Notes: generated by a model from the letters alone, not told the origin. A stretch of DNA of 32,752 nucleotides from Sphingobacteriales bacterium (GCA_013298995.1 JAAFJW010000021.1:1-32752), one strand, 5' to 3'; positions 1 through 10,298 are shown, counted from the first letter of the stretch. Program-made: numbers and translations.

Positions 1-217
1 CTTTTTCGTTTTCACAATAAATATCATAAATGGCTTTTCTATCAAGGTCGGTTTGACCCATTTGTTCGTTGTTTTTGAAAGTCAAGTCAACTATTTTGTC
101 AGCAGTAGGCAATAAAGCATTCAAAAAGTCAAGTAATAGTGGTTTACTGGCTTCTTCTCCGAATATTTTTTTAAATCCGAAATCTGTAAATGGGTTTACA
201 TATTTTGCTTTACTCAC
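1..217 (-). CDS. Rpn family recombination-promoting nuclease / putative PD-(D/E)XK transposase, N-terminal part, truncated by the window edge
   Basis: The reverse strand from a GTG at 217 reads VSKAKYVNPFTDFGFKKIFGEEASKPLLLDFLNALLPTADKIVDLTFKNNEQMGQTDLDRKAIYDIYCENEK, open to the edge. This matches the Rpn/PDDEXK_2 N-terminal signature (NPFTDFGFKKIFGEE...DRKAIYDIYCENE). Confidence 0.85.
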   Translation of the reverse strand, partial: MSKAKYVNPFTDFGFKKIFGEEASKPLLLDFLNALLPTADKIVDLTFKNNEQMGQTDLDRKAIYDIYCENEK

Positions 218-354
218 TTTATTTTTGTTTATTGTGTTCGTAAATCTTCGATTTCATCTTATCGTTTGCCATATAAATTACAGTCTGACAAATTTACATA
301 TATTTTTTATGGTTTTGTCGAAATGTTCAATTTTGTGGACGGTTTGCATTGTGC

Positions 355-885
355 CTAACGCTGTAATTTGCTGTAAAAATCCCACAATACAATGCCTGTA
401 CTTATTACAATATTAAACGAATGCTTGGTACCAAACTGTGGAATTTCTATACAGGCATCAAGCTGTTGCATTACTTGGTTGCTTACGCCATTTACTTCGT
501 TGCCAAAAAACAGCGCATATTTTTTATCCTTACGGGGATAGTAATCACTTAGGCTAATGCTATTTTGGGCTTGTTCTACGGCTATAATTTGGTATTGTTG
601 TGTTTTTAAATCGGCAACAGCCTCATCTATATTTTCAAAATATTTCCATTGGATGGATTGTGTGGCACCTAGGGCGGTTTTCTCTATCTCGCGGTGTGGT
701 GGCTGTGCGGTAATGCCACATAGGTAAATGGCTTCTACGGCAAAGCCATCGGCGGTTCTAAATGCCGAGCCTACATTGTGCAGGCTACGCACATTATCCA
801 AAACAATAATTATGGGTAGTTTTTGTTGTGCTTTAAATTCGGCTATGTTGGGGCGGTTTAATTCGTCGAGTTTAAGTTTTCGCAT
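355..885 (-). CDS. SpoU/TrmH-family RNA 2'-O-methyltransferase
   Basis: NVRSLHNVGSAFRTADGF ... ALFFGNEVNGVS ... IPQFGTKHSFNIVISTGIVLWDF are SpoU motifs 1-3. The start is set at the internal Met (MRKLKLDEL). Confidence 0.9.
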   Translation of the reverse strand: MRKLKLDELNRPNIAEFKAQQKLPIIIVLDNVRSLHNVGSAFRTADGFAVEAIYLCGITAQPPHREIEKTALGATQSIQWKYFENIDEAVADLKTQQYQIIAVEQAQNSISLSDYYPRKDKKYALFFGNEVNGVSNQVMQQLDACIEIPQFGTKHSFNIVISTGIVLWDFYSKLQR

Positions 886-1169
886 CAGCGCAAATATATA
901 AATAAAGGTGTAATGATTGCTTTGAGGTACGAATAACAAAAAAGCCAAACGTCTAACATAGTTTATACAATGGTAAAGAAAAATACCTCAAGGTACTAGC
1001 CACTATAAAAAGGCAAGCGAGTTAATGAAAGCGTTGTGATTTTCTTATTTGTAACCCCATTTCACTAAATAAAAAGCCTTTATGCCTCCATCTAGGTATC
1101 GCCCAAAACAAGAAAACCGAGGAAAAAGACCTAGCAGTTTTTAACTTTTTAATTTTAACTTTTGAGTTA

Positions 1170-1421
1170 TTAAACGGCTTTTAGCTCAAAAGTAAAGTTT
1201 TCCATAATCATATTGGCCAATAAGTTTTTACAAGCTGTCTCTACTTTTTGGCTGGCAATAGCCTCGGTTTCGGCTTCTATTTCTAAGGTAATATGGCGGC
1301 CTATGCGTACATTTTGTATTTCGGGCAGGCCAAGGTTTTTCATACTGCCCGTTACGGCTTTGCCTTGCGGGTCTAATATTTCTTTAAGGGGCATTACATC
1401 TATGGCTGCTAAAAATTTCAT
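1170..1421 (-). CDS. purS: Phosphoribosylformylglycinamidine synthase subunit PurS
   Basis: 83 aa: MKFLAAIDVMPLKEILDPQGKAVTGSMKNLGLPEIQNVRIGRHITLEIEAET; typical PurS length and motif. Confidence 0.88.
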   Translation of the reverse strand: MKFLAAIDVMPLKEILDPQGKAVTGSMKNLGLPEIQNVRIGRHITLEIEAETEAIASQKVETACKNLLANMIMENFTFELKAV

Positions 1422-2095
1422 TGTTGATATTTAAAATGTAGTTGTGAAAAAACGAAGTATAAAATTAAAATAATGGGTACAGCCGCAAACATAAGAAATG
1501 ATAAGGAAACTGCCGAAAAAATTAAAAAAATGTATTTGTATTTATTGGCTTGCCAGCTAGTTGAATGTAATTTTAAACCGAATAACCTAATATTACTTAC
1601 TAGCAAATAGCTTAAACCCAGTATCAAAACTATTAAAAAATATGGCTTGCCTACAAATGTAAAATCCGATATTAAATAAGGTAACGATGTTACAAAAAAA
1701 GCATTTGTAGGTGTGTTTAACCCTATAAAATTTTCGCTTTGCTGGCTATCAATATTAAACTTGGCTAGCCTCACTGCCGAAAATACGGTTATCAAAAACC
1801 CCAAATAAGGCAAGAAAAATGGTATGTTAGGGCTTTGTAAAAGCAATTGATAAAATACAACGCTAGGCAATAAGCCAAAACTTATAACATCGGCAAGGCT
1901 ATCCAGCTCTTTACCAATAGCTGATTTTACGTTTAACAACCTTGCGGCAAAGCCATCAAAAAAATCGAAAATACCACATACAATTACAAAAAACGCAACC
2001 GATTTAAGTTCGCCTTTAAAAGCATATACTACGCCAATGCAGCCTGTAAGCAAGTTGGCGCAGGTAAGGGCGTTGGGTAGGTGTTTTTTTATCAT
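1418..2095 (-). CDS. pssA: CDP-diacylglycerol--serine O-phosphatidyltransferase
   Basis: CDP-alcohol phosphatidyltransferase motif DGFAARLLNVKSAIGKELDSLADVISFGLLPS (DG..AR...G..LDSLAD); multiple TM segments; overlaps purS by 4 nt. Confidence 0.92.
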   Translation of the reverse strand: MIKKHLPNALTCANLLTGCIGVVYAFKGELKSVAFFVIVCGIFDFFDGFAARLLNVKSAIGKELDSLADVISFGLLPSVVFYQLLLQSPNIPFFLPYLGFLITVFSAVRLAKFNIDSQQSENFIGLNTPTNAFFVTSLPYLISDFTFVGKPYFLIVLILGLSYLLVSNIRLFGLKLHSTSWQANKYKYIFLIFSAVSLSFLMFAAVPIILILYFVFSQLHFKYQQ

Positions 2096-2124
2096 TTGAT
2101 TTCAGCGTAACCGCAAACCACAAC

Positions 2125-3705
2125 TTATCCGTTCATCGATACCAAAAACTCATCGTTGCTACGGGTGCCTTTCATTTGGTTTTGTAAAAACTCCATGGCT
2201 TCTTGTGGGTTCATATCGGCAAGGTGGTTACGTAATATCCACACACGTTGCAAGGTATCTTTATCTAATAATAAATCATCTCTACGGGTGCTGCTTGCTG
2301 TTAAATCAATAGCTGGGAAAATACGTTTGTTCGATAATTTACGGTCTAGTTGTAACTCCATATTACCTGTACCTTTAAATTCTTCAAAAATCACCTCGTC
2401 CATTTTCGAGCCTGTATCGGTAAGTGCGGTAGCTAATATCGTAAGCGAACCTCCATCTTCTATATTACGGGCAGCACCAAAAAAGCGCTTAGGCTTGTGC
2501 AAGGCATTGGCATCTACACCACCCGATAATATTTTGCCCGATGCTGGTGCAACGGTATTATATGCTCGGGCTAGTCGAGTTATCGAATCTAAAAGTATTA
2601 CCACATCGTGGCCACACTCTACCATTCGTTTGGCTTTTTCCAGTACAATATTTGCAATTTTTACGTGTCGGTCGGCAGGTTCATCAAAGGTTGATGCTAC
2701 CACCTCGGCCCTCACATTACGCGACATATCTGTAACCTCCTCGGGGCGTTCATCAATCAATAAAATAATTAAATACACTTCGGGGTGGTTGGCAGCAATG
2801 GCATTGGCTACTTCTTTTAATAAATTGGTTTTACCAGTTTTAGGTTGCGCCACTATTAAACCACGCTGGCCTTTACCTATTGGGGTAAATAAATCCATTA
2901 TTCGGGTCGAGTAATCGGACGATTTGGTAAACAAATTTAGCCGCTCGGTAGGAAATAATGGCGTTAAATAATCAAACGGAACACGGTCACGTACTTCGGC
3001 AGGTATGCGCCCGTTGATAGATTCGACCCTTACCAGCGGAAAATATTTTTCGCCTTCTTTGGGTGGCCTAATGCTGCCACGTACAGTATCGCCTGTTTTT
3101 AACCCAAATAATTTTATTTGCGATTGCGATACATAAATATCATCGGGCGATGATAGGTAATTATAATCCGACGAGCGTAAAAAACCATAGCCATCGGGCA
3201 TAATTTCTAGCACACCCTCGTTTACAATTACGTTATCAAAATCAAAGGTGGTATCGTTATTTCTATTTATACGCCCATTGCCAGTATTGTTTTTATCCGT
3301 TACGATAGGTTTAATATCTTGTTTTTCGATGCTTACGCCAATTGGTTCAGCACTATTATTTACAGCTAGCGGTACAATATTGGCTTCGTCAATCAAGGGT
3401 GCATCATCTGGTAAATCAAACAATTTCACATCATCCAGCGGTACATCCGATCGCTTTTTTTCTACCAATTCGGCTTTTATCGTTCGGTTTCTTTTTTTGG
3501 GTTTTGCATCAATAGCCATATCATTAGCTTCGGCCGAAGCACTTAGTAAACTATCTTTTGCAGCTGCTATAAGCACTTGTTGTTCGGTAATTTTAGCAAC
3601 TAAATCAGCTTTGCGCAATTCGTCGGCGTTTTCTATACCAAAACTTTTTGCAATATCCCGAAGCTCGGAAACGAGCTTATCGTTCAATTCGATTTTATCA
3701 GACAT
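2125..3705 (-). CDS. rho: Transcription termination factor Rho
   Basis: Rho N-terminal domain, cold-shock RNA-binding region ([34 protein letters not shown]), Walker A ([12 protein letters not shown]), and [32 protein letters not shown]. Confidence 0.97.
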   Translation of the reverse strand: MSDKIELNDKLVSELRDIAKSFGIENADELRKADLVAKITEQQVLIAAAKDSLLSASAEANDMAIDAKPKKRNRTIKAELVEKKRSDVPLDDVKLFDLPDDAPLIDEANIVPLAVNNSAEPIGVSIEKQDIKPIVTDKNNTGNGRINRNNDTTFDFDNVIVNEGVLEIMPDGYGFLRSSDYNYLSSPDDIYVSQSQIKLFGLKTGDTVRGSIRPPKEGEKYFPLVRVESINGRIPAEVRDRVPFDYLTPLFPTERLNLFTKSSDYSTRIMDLFTPIGKGQRGLIVAQPKTGKTNLLKEVANAIAANHPEVYLIILLIDERPEEVTDMSRNVRAEVVASTFDEPADRHVKIANIVLEKAKRMVECGHDVVILLDSITRLARAYNTVAPASGKILSGGVDANALHKPKRFFGAARNIEDGGSLTILATALTDTGSKMDEVIFEEFKGTGNMELQLDRKLSNKRIFPAIDLTASSTRRDDLLLDKDTLQRVWILRNHLADMNPQEAMEFLQNQMKGTRSNDEFLVSMNG

Positions 3706-3939
3706 TAATTATGAATTATGTTCAAGGAATTTTTTTTATCATTCACCTCTCGCTCGGCAAGCTTAATCTTGATTTTTTCTGAGAAATTTTTTAGAAAACT
3801 TTGAGCGATAATCGAAGATGTAATAAGATTATGATGCAATTTTATACAAATTATTATTAGCATCAAAATTTTTAATAAATATTTCGCAATAAAAATTCCT
3901 AAATTTTACCAACTTTGTTTAATCTAATACTTTAATTAA

Positions 3940-4770
3940 ATGAACCGCCAACAACTTATCAACCAAATACGATTTAAAAAAACTTTTTTATGTGTAGGCC
4001 TCGATACCGACATAAATAAAATACCACAACATTTACTAAACCAGCCCGACCCTGTTTTGGCATTTAACAAACAAATAATTGATGCCACACACGATTTATG
4101 CATTGCCTACAAAATAAATACCGCTTTTTACGAATGCCATGGGGTACAAGGTTGGCAAACCATGATAAACACCTTAAACTATATCCCCAAAAACATTTTC
4201 ACCATTGCCGATGCCAAGCGAGGCGATATTGGTAATACAGCTAGCATGTACGCCCAAGCCTTTTTTGATGCCCAAGCATCAGGTATGAGTTTTGATGCCG
4301 TAACCGTAGCCCCTTACATGGGTGCCGATAGTGTAAAACCTTTTTTGGCTTTCGCCGATAAATGGACTATTTTATTGGCTTTAACATCCAACGAAAGTGC
4401 CAAAAACTTTCAATTAATTAATAACCAAGATGGCTTTTTGTACCAGCAAGTAATTGCACAAGCCAGCCAATGGGCCACACCCGAGCAATTAATGTATGTA
4501 GTAGGGGCAACCCGTGGCACAGCACTGGCCGATATTAGAAAACAAATACCGCATCATTTTTTACTAGTACCAGGCGTGGGCGAGCAAGGCGGTAGCCTAG
4601 CCGATGTATGTACCTATGGGCTTAACGCCGATTGTGGCTTAATTGTAAACTCATCTCGTGGTATTATTTACGCTGGGGCGGATGAAAATTTTGCACAAGC
4701 CGCTCGAAACGAGGCGATGAAGATACAGCAACAAATGGAAGGGGAATTGGGTAAAATTTTTGATTTTTGA
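3940..4770 (+). CDS. pyrF: Orotidine 5'-phosphate decarboxylase
   Basis: CVGLDTD..., [26 protein letters not shown], and [11 protein letters not shown] are long-form OMP decarboxylase motifs. Confidence 0.95.
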   Translation: MNRQQLINQIRFKKTFLCVGLDTDINKIPQHLLNQPDPVLAFNKQIIDATHDLCIAYKINTAFYECHGVQGWQTMINTLNYIPKNIFTIADAKRGDIGNTASMYAQAFFDAQASGMSFDAVTVAPYMGADSVKPFLAFADKWTILLALTSNESAKNFQLINNQDGFLYQQVIAQASQWATPEQLMYVVGATRGTALADIRKQIPHHFLLVPGVGEQGGSLADVCTYGLNADCGLIVNSSRGIIYAGADENFAQAARNEAMKIQQQMEGELGKIFDF

Positions 4771-5013
4771 GGGGTAATTTTTGATTTTTTTCGTAACGGA
4801 TGGGGTAATAAAAATGAGATGTGTTGCATTTATCACTTGAATCCGCCATTTATTTTCTTTCTCTTCTTTCTGAAAAATATTATTCTTTTATACTTGACTT
4901 CCCAAATTTGAAAAGTTGCATTTATTATTTGAATCTAAGTAATAAAACCAACAATAATAAAAATATTTAAAAAAGTATCGCTAATTATAGCCAGACTTTT
5001 TTAATTTAGAGCG

Positions 5014-5331
5014 ATGGAACAAGCAACAAACGATAACCAATTAAACATTGAGCTAAGCGAAGAAATAGCCGAAGGTATTTACGCCAACTTGGCCATTATC
5101 ACACACTCGAACAGCGAGTTCGTGTTAGATTTTATTCGCATAATGCCCGGTACGCCAAAATCAAAAGTTAAAAGCAGAATTATTTTAACGCCCGACCACG
5201 CCAAACGATTATTGTACGCATTGGAAGATAATTTAGCCAAATTTGAAATAGCAAACGGCAAAATAAGTGGAGGCAACGACCCTAGTAATGGCTTACCATT
5301 TAACTTTGGTGGACCAACTGCCCAGGCATAA
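5014..5331 (+). CDS. DUF3467 domain-containing protein
   Basis: 105 aa: IELSEEIAEGIYANLAIITHSNSEFVLDFIRIMPGTPKSKVKSRIILTPDHAKRLLYALEDNLAKFE. Confidence 0.85.
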   Translation: MEQATNDNQLNIELSEEIAEGIYANLAIITHSNSEFVLDFIRIMPGTPKSKVKSRIILTPDHAKRLLYALEDNLAKFEIANGKISGGNDPSNGLPFNFGGPTAQA

Positions 5332-5342
5332 CTATTTTTGTT

Positions 5343-6044
5343 TTGGTAAAAAAGCATCTTCGTAAAATATTAAAGGGCAATAATTATAGTCCCGAAGAAG
5401 AAACTTCGGGCTACCTCTTACATATTAAACGAACTGTGGCTATTTGGCACAACCAACAATATAATGATTTTGGTATAGAGCGGCTGTTTAGGCTTTGCCT
5501 ATCGGCCTTAATGTTTATATACCCAGGTATTTTAATAGAAACTATATTTAATTCTAAAACATATATTAACAGGAAGCTAGCCGCCGAAATGTATGTGATG
5601 CTAAAAACTTTTTTGCCTTTATTTATTTTATTAAATAGCTGGTATATCAATCCTTTTGTTTATTTTATTAATATTTATCTTTTATCCGAAACGTATATTT
5701 ACCTGTTTAGTAAAATATTTTTGGCCGAACACCATGCCAAAACCAGCAATAAGCGCACACTTTTATTATTGATTTTTAATTTTGTAGAATCGGGCTTATC
5801 GTTTGCGGTAATTTATATGGCGGGTAATTATTTAAACGCACCTTCAATAGATGCCGTAGATGCCATCTATTTTTCGGTTGTTACCAGCGCAACCGTGGGC
5901 TACGGCGATTTTTATCCTATTACTAAAATGGGTAAAATAATAACCGCCATACAGGTTTTATGCTCTATTTCGTTTATTGTATTGTTTTTTAATTTCTTTT
6001 CGGGAGCAAGCTCTCAAGCGGCCGAGCATAAAATTGATGGATAA
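5343..6044 (+). CDS. Two-pore-domain-type potassium/ion channel protein
   Basis: Hydrophobic segments plus pore loop SVVTSATVGYGDFYPITKMGK (K+ selectivity filter). The start is TTG in the supplied ORF and is uncertain. Confidence 0.82.
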   Translation: MVKKHLRKILKGNNYSPEEETSGYLLHIKRTVAIWHNQQYNDFGIERLFRLCLSALMFIYPGILIETIFNSKTYINRKLAAEMYVMLKTFLPLFILLNSWYINPFVYFINIYLLSETYIYLFSKIFLAEHHAKTSNKRTLLLLIFNFVESGLSFAVIYMAGNYLNAPSIDAVDAIYFSVVTSATVGYGDFYPITKMGKIITAIQVLCSISFIVLFFNFFSGASSQAAEHKIDG

Positions 6045-6346
6045 TTTAAATCCTAAGAAACAACAAGTACCATTTTTTCACATAAATACTAACCCAAGTT
6101 GGGAGTAACAATTTTAGTTTTATTTGTTATAAACAACAGTTATACAGTATTTTGACGCATTATCATTGCTTGCTAGTAGGCGAAATCCCCAATTACAAAT
6201 ACCGTTGAAGTTTGCTAGGTTTTAATTTTACTACACGTTTTTTTAAGAAACAATATGAGGTTAGCAATACAAATAGCAAAATAAATGCCTTATAGGCCAA
6301 CTATCATAACTTTGGTGGGCTAGCATAATTTATTTTATCAACAAAA

Positions 6347-6385
6347 AAAAGGCCATCTTGTAGCTACAAGATGACCTTTTAAAAA
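6347..6385 (-). terminator. Intrinsic terminator of the ompA-family gene
   Basis: Hairpin AAAAGG-c-CATCTTGTAGCTACAAGATG-a-CCTTTT, followed by a T-run on the minus strand just after the stop at 6409. Confidence 0.85.
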
Positions 6386-6408
6386 ATTCAATATTTTTTT
6401 ACAAGATA

Positions 6409-7782
6409 CTAGTAAATTGTAAACTCAACACGGCGGTTCATTTGTTTACCTTTTGCAGTTTTATTACTTGCAATAGGTTGCGATTCGCCGTAGCCAGCAG
6501 CTTCTATCCTCGAAGGATTAGCACCTTTACTTACCAAATAAGCTTTTATAGATTCGGCCCTGTTTTTTGATAAAGCAAGATTAGCGGCATTACTACCATC
6601 GCTATCTGTATGGCCAGCCAGTTTTAAACTGAAATTTTTGGCAACTATTAAATTAGCAACTTTATCTAAACTTTCAAACGATACCGAACGAATGGTGGCT
6701 TTACCTAAATCAAATTCTAAGTTTTTGATAGCATCTTTTACTATTCTTTTATCTTCTTCGGTAATATAAACTTTTACATCAGCAGGTTTATTAATTACAA
6801 AAGATGGTAAAGGGCAACCAGCACCATCAACTTTAGTAGTTGTAGGCGTTGCTGGGCATTTATCAAAATAATCAGATACACCATCATTATCAGCATCTGT
6901 CATAAATTTTTTCTGCTCTTCCATCAATTTAGCATTTTCGGCTGCTATACGAGCATTTTCGGTAGCAATAGCGGCTTTTTCGCTATCCATTTGTTTTCTT
7001 AGGTCGTCATATTTTTCGTCCATTTTTTTGGTAATACCTGTAATAGGATTGTATTTACCTAAAGCTGGTCTTGATTTTTTTCCTAAAATAAATTCTAATC
7101 CAGCATATCCATAAGAGAAATTATCTCTTTGTGGTGCACTTTTTACAGCATCAAAATTATCCGCATCTACAAAACCTATTTTATAACCTAAATCTAAGTT
7201 AATTACAGATGACAAAACAATTTTAGTACCTATCGAAACTGGTATAAATAACATTCTACCTGTTTGAGCTGGCGATTTAACATTTGCTTTTGATGTAAGT
7301 ACTGCTGAATAATCAATAATACCTGCTCCAATTGTACCATAAGGTAAAAAAGCACTTTTTTCGTGTAAAAAGCTAATGTTACCAAAAGTAATATTGGTAG
7401 AAAAACTAGCCGACCAGTTTAAATCTGTATCAAAAGTCCAAGGCGTAGATGGGGTTTGCGTACGGCCAGAGTTTGATCCTTTTAAGCTACCAGCTAAAAA
7501 ATCGGCTTGGAAACCTAATGTATGACCAACTTGTTTTTTTAAGAAAAAACCATAACCCGTTTTAAACGAGTAATTAGAAAAATCGCCTCTAGTGCTTACT
7601 GCCGAGGTTGGTATTAAAGTTCCAGCGTTAATACCGAATGACATGGTTCTAAAAATTTTAGAAGTTTTATCACTTTTAATCGAATTTGTTAACTCGGGAG
7701 TTGCTGCGGTTTGTGCAAATAAAGGACTTACCAGCCCAACTATTGCTACAACCATTAAATGTTGAAGTAATTTGTGTCTCAT
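6409..7782 (-). CDS. OmpA-family outer membrane protein (beta-barrel, short coiled coil, TSP3-like repeat, OmpA C-terminal domain)
   Basis: Signal peptide. DADNDGVSDYFDKCPATPTTTKVDGAGCPL is a TSP3 repeat. The C-terminus LAGHTDSDGSNAANLALSKNRAESIKAYLVSKGANPSRIEAAGYGESQPIASN is an OmpA peptidoglycan-binding domain. Confidence 0.93.
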   Translation of the reverse strand: MRHKLLQHLMVVAIVGLVSPLFAQTAATPELTNSIKSDKTSKIFRTMSFGINAGTLIPTSAVSTRGDFSNYSFKTGYGFFLKKQVGHTLGFQADFLAGSLKGSNSGRTQTPSTPWTFDTDLNWSASFSTNITFGNISFLHEKSAFLPYGTIGAGIIDYSAVLTSKANVKSPAQTGRMLFIPVSIGTKIVLSSVINLDLGYKIGFVDADNFDAVKSAPQRDNFSYGYAGLEFILGKKSRPALGKYNPITGITKKMDEKYDDLRKQMDSEKAAIATENARIAAENAKLMEEQKKFMTDADNDGVSDYFDKCPATPTTTKVDGAGCPLPSFVINKPADVKVYITEEDKRIVKDAIKNLEFDLGKATIRSVSFESLDKVANLIVAKNFSLKLAGHTDSDGSNAANLALSKNRAESIKAYLVSKGANPSRIEAAGYGESQPIASNKTAKGKQMNRRVEFTIY

Positions 7783-7906
7783 TTTTTTTGATTTAATTTA
7801 GGTTTAAAGTTTATTTTTTTGGTTTTAAAAATATTACCAATTATAAGAAAATTATATTAATTACAAGATAAAAAAAAACGATTAATTTTTAATTCCTCTA
7901 TACCTA

Positions 7907-8938
7907 TTATTGGTATTGTATGTAAATAGGTTTTGGTTTTAGTTGTAATAATTCGTTGGGTGTCATCAGGCGGTTGGGTGCTTTTTTTAAATCGTTTTTA
8001 TAAAATAATTTGAAGCCTACAAATTGTACAGGCTCTTTATACAAATAATGGCGGTAAGTACCTTTCTTTAGTTCGGGTTCGCCCCAGCCATCCATGTGCA
8101 TTATAATTTGCAATTCTTTATGTAATTTAATGTTTTGGTAATTAGTTACCATGCCTTGGGTAAAGCGGTGTACAATTAATATTTTTGCGGGTAAATTATT
8201 TTCTTTAACTAATTTAACCAAATAATCGGCGGCGTAGTTTATATCGCTCGCATCGTAAGTACCTATTTTGGTACCTGGTTTTGCGCCTGTTTTCATCGAA
8301 AACTCAGGGTCGATACCTAAATGTACCTGTGGCATTTTTAAATATTTTTCTAAACGAGGCAATTCGGTTTTAAGGTTGCTTAACGAAACCTGCACATCCA
8401 AAAACACAATCGCATTGTGCATTTTGGCTATGCTAAGGGCCGAGTCTATTTGGCTTTCGGGCATACGGTTATTATAGTACCCATTTTTACCTGCTGTACC
8501 GCTGGCTACTGTGGCTATATAATGTACGGCAGGTATGGCTTTTATTACCGAATCGGCTTTGTTCCATTTTGCTACCTCGGCATCTAATCTTTTCCACATT
8601 TCTTTAGGAGCATATTCGCCCAAGGCACCCATTTTTTTAGAATACAAATTACCGTAATAAGCAATAATGCGGTTAAAAGGTAAAATAGCACCATTAATAG
8701 GGATAACATCGTTTTTTATAGGCCACTTACCCGTAGTATCACCATTGGCCAAATATTTTTGCAGGGCTATATATTGGGCTGTATCAATAAGCGTAGCCGC
8801 AGGGTTATTAATAGCTTTTGCCGATGAGGTAATTACTTTTTTAGTCTTATTTGTTTTGCTATCAGCACCCGTACAAGCTATTAATAAGCAACTTACGGTT
8901 AAATTAAAGACAATTAAAATTGTTGTTTTGTTAAACAT
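7907..8938 (-). CDS. Putative lipoprotein of unknown function
   Basis: From MFNKTTILIVFNLTVSCLLIACTGADS, a lipobox-like LIAC. The body contains VHLGIDPEFSM and ILIVHRFTQGMV...MHMDGWGE. Start set at the internal Met. Confidence 0.75.
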   Translation of the reverse strand: MFNKTTILIVFNLTVSCLLIACTGADSKTNKTKKVITSSAKAINNPAATLIDTAQYIALQKYLANGDTTGKWPIKNDVIPINGAILPFNRIIAYYGNLYSKKMGALGEYAPKEMWKRLDAEVAKWNKADSVIKAIPAVHYIATVASGTAGKNGYYNNRMPESQIDSALSIAKMHNAIVFLDVQVSLSNLKTELPRLEKYLKMPQVHLGIDPEFSMKTGAKPGTKIGTYDASDINYAADYLVKLVKENNLPAKILIVHRFTQGMVTNYQNIKLHKELQIIMHMDGWGEPELKKGTYRHYLYKEPVQFVGFKLFYKNDLKKAPNRLMTPNELLQLKPKPIYIQYQ

Positions 8939-9060
8939 GAGGTTTCGTTTTTTGTACAAATGTAGGGCATTTTTTAGATTTTACAAGTCTTTAATATTTT
9001 GCCAAACCGCATTCAAGTAAAAGTCTAAAATTATTTTTTAATCCATCACCATAAAAAATT

Positions 9061-9069
9061 TTACCTTTG
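9061..9069 (+). promoter_or_regulatory. Bacteroidetes -7-like element TTACCTTTG, 4 nt before the ATG
   Basis: Matches the TAnnTTTG consensus; the identical 9-mer lies at 21114 and 30368. Confidence 0.5.
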
Positions 9070-9073
9070 AAAA

Positions 9074-9277
9074 ATGTACATCATAAAAGTAAAAGGCGTA
9101 GCCAAAATTCCAGATTATGTGCAACTGCGTGACGAGAATTTTACTTTGCTCGCCTATTTCAGGGTAGATAGGCCCGATAAATCATTGGACAAAGTAGGCT
9201 TGGCACACAAAGCCGAATACATTATGGGCTTGGTTAACAACCTGCCTTTTGGGCAGATACTAAAATTAGATATATAA
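9074..9277 (+). CDS. Small hypothetical protein (67 aa) coupled to ftsE
   Basis: MYIIKVKGVAKIPDYVQLRDENFTLLAYFRVDRPDKSLDKVGLAHKAEYIMGLVNNLPFGQILKLDI; stop lies 1 nt before the ftsE ATG. Confidence 0.75.
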   Translation: MYIIKVKGVAKIPDYVQLRDENFTLLAYFRVDRPDKSLDKVGLAHKAEYIMGLVNNLPFGQILKLDI

Positions 9278-9278
9278 A

Positions 9279-9959
9279 ATGACAGGTAATAGTGTAATAA
9301 AATTAAGCAATGTAGATGTTTTTCAACAAAAACATTTGGTTTTATCATCGGTTGATCTACATATTGATAAAGGCGAATTTGTTTACCTAATAGGCCAAAC
9401 AGGTTCGGGCAAAAGCAGCTTACTCAAAATTATTTATGGCGATTTACACATAGCCCATGGCGAAGGTAATGCAGTAGGTTTTAATTTAAAATCTTTAAAA
9501 GTAAAAGATATCCCCTTTTTACGGCGTAAGCTAGGCATTGTGTTTCAAGATTTTCAACTACTTACCGACCGTAGCATACAACAAAACCTCGAATTTGTAC
9601 TAAAAGCAACCGGCTGGAAAGATAAAAACCTAATAGCCGAACGCATTAAAGATGTGCTAGAAAAAGTAGGCCTACGCAGTAAAATTAAAAAAATGCCCCA
9701 CGAAATTTCGGGCGGCGAACAGCAAAGGGTAGTAATAGCCAGAGCCTTACTTAACGACCCCGAACTTATATTGGCCGATGAACCTACCGGAAACTTAGAC
9801 CCCGAAACATCCGAAGAAATTATGATTTTGTTACGCCAAATAAGCGAAGCAGGTACCGCAGTAATGATGGCCACACACGATTATCACATTATACGCACCT
9901 TTCCATCAAGGATTATTAAATGCGAAAACGGTAAAGTACACGAAGACGCAACGGTATAA
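9279..9959 (+). CDS. ftsE: Cell division ATP-binding protein FtsE-like ABC ATPase
   Basis: Walker A GQTGSGKSSLL, signature ISGGEQQRVVIARALLNDPELILADEPTGNLDPETS. Confidence 0.85.
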   Translation: MTGNSVIKLSNVDVFQQKHLVLSSVDLHIDKGEFVYLIGQTGSGKSSLLKIIYGDLHIAHGEGNAVGFNLKSLKVKDIPFLRRKLGIVFQDFQLLTDRSIQQNLEFVLKATGWKDKNLIAERIKDVLEKVGLRSKIKKMPHEISGGEQQRVVIARALLNDPELILADEPTGNLDPETSEEIMILLRQISEAGTAVMMATHDYHIIRTFPSRIIKCENGKVHEDATV

Positions 9960-10285
9960 ACCAAAGCTAACTAGCCAATAAACAATTCGTATAAATCCAA
10001 TATATTTTTAACTAATAGGTTTAAAAATATGTTGAAAAAGCAAGGCTAGCATTTTATAATTAAAGCTAGCCCCGCTATACGCAATAGTCCTCATTATCCC
10101 TAACGCAAAGCCTACACACATTGCGGGCTATTTGCTGCTATCGGGTTTAGATACGCGGGCCTGGTGCTTTTTAATGCGGGTTTACCTTGCACCGTATTTG
10201 CTACAATTTAGTTGTTTATAAAATGGTACTTTACATAAATGCGTACCCTTTTTGTCTTGATTTAGCAATAAAAGTATTTTTTTAC

Positions 10286-10298
10286 TGACAGCCTGACG
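10286..10298 (+). promoter_or_regulatory. Candidate regulatory box TGACAgccTGACG upstream of grpE
   Basis: Same TGWCA-N3-TGACG layout as upstream of lon (15632-15644). Confidence 0.4.

Noticed and set aside
69-416. 115-aa plus-strand ORF at the left edge
   Set aside because: Antisense to the Rpn N-terminus and running into the intergenic region; hydrophobic Phe/Leu-rich shadow translation.
2156-2914. 252-aa ORF antisense to rho
   Set aside because: Shadow ORF of a strongly supported rho gene; Ser/Thr-rich composition typical of reverse-frame artefacts.
3248-3766. 172-aa ORF antisense to the rho N-terminus
   Set aside because: Low-complexity Ser-rich shadow ORF on the opposite strand of rho.
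4749-4791. Local duplication GGGTAAaATTTTTGATTTTT / GGGTAATTTTTGATTTTT across the pyrF stop codon
   Set aside because: Short AT-rich slippage-type repeat; no likely function.
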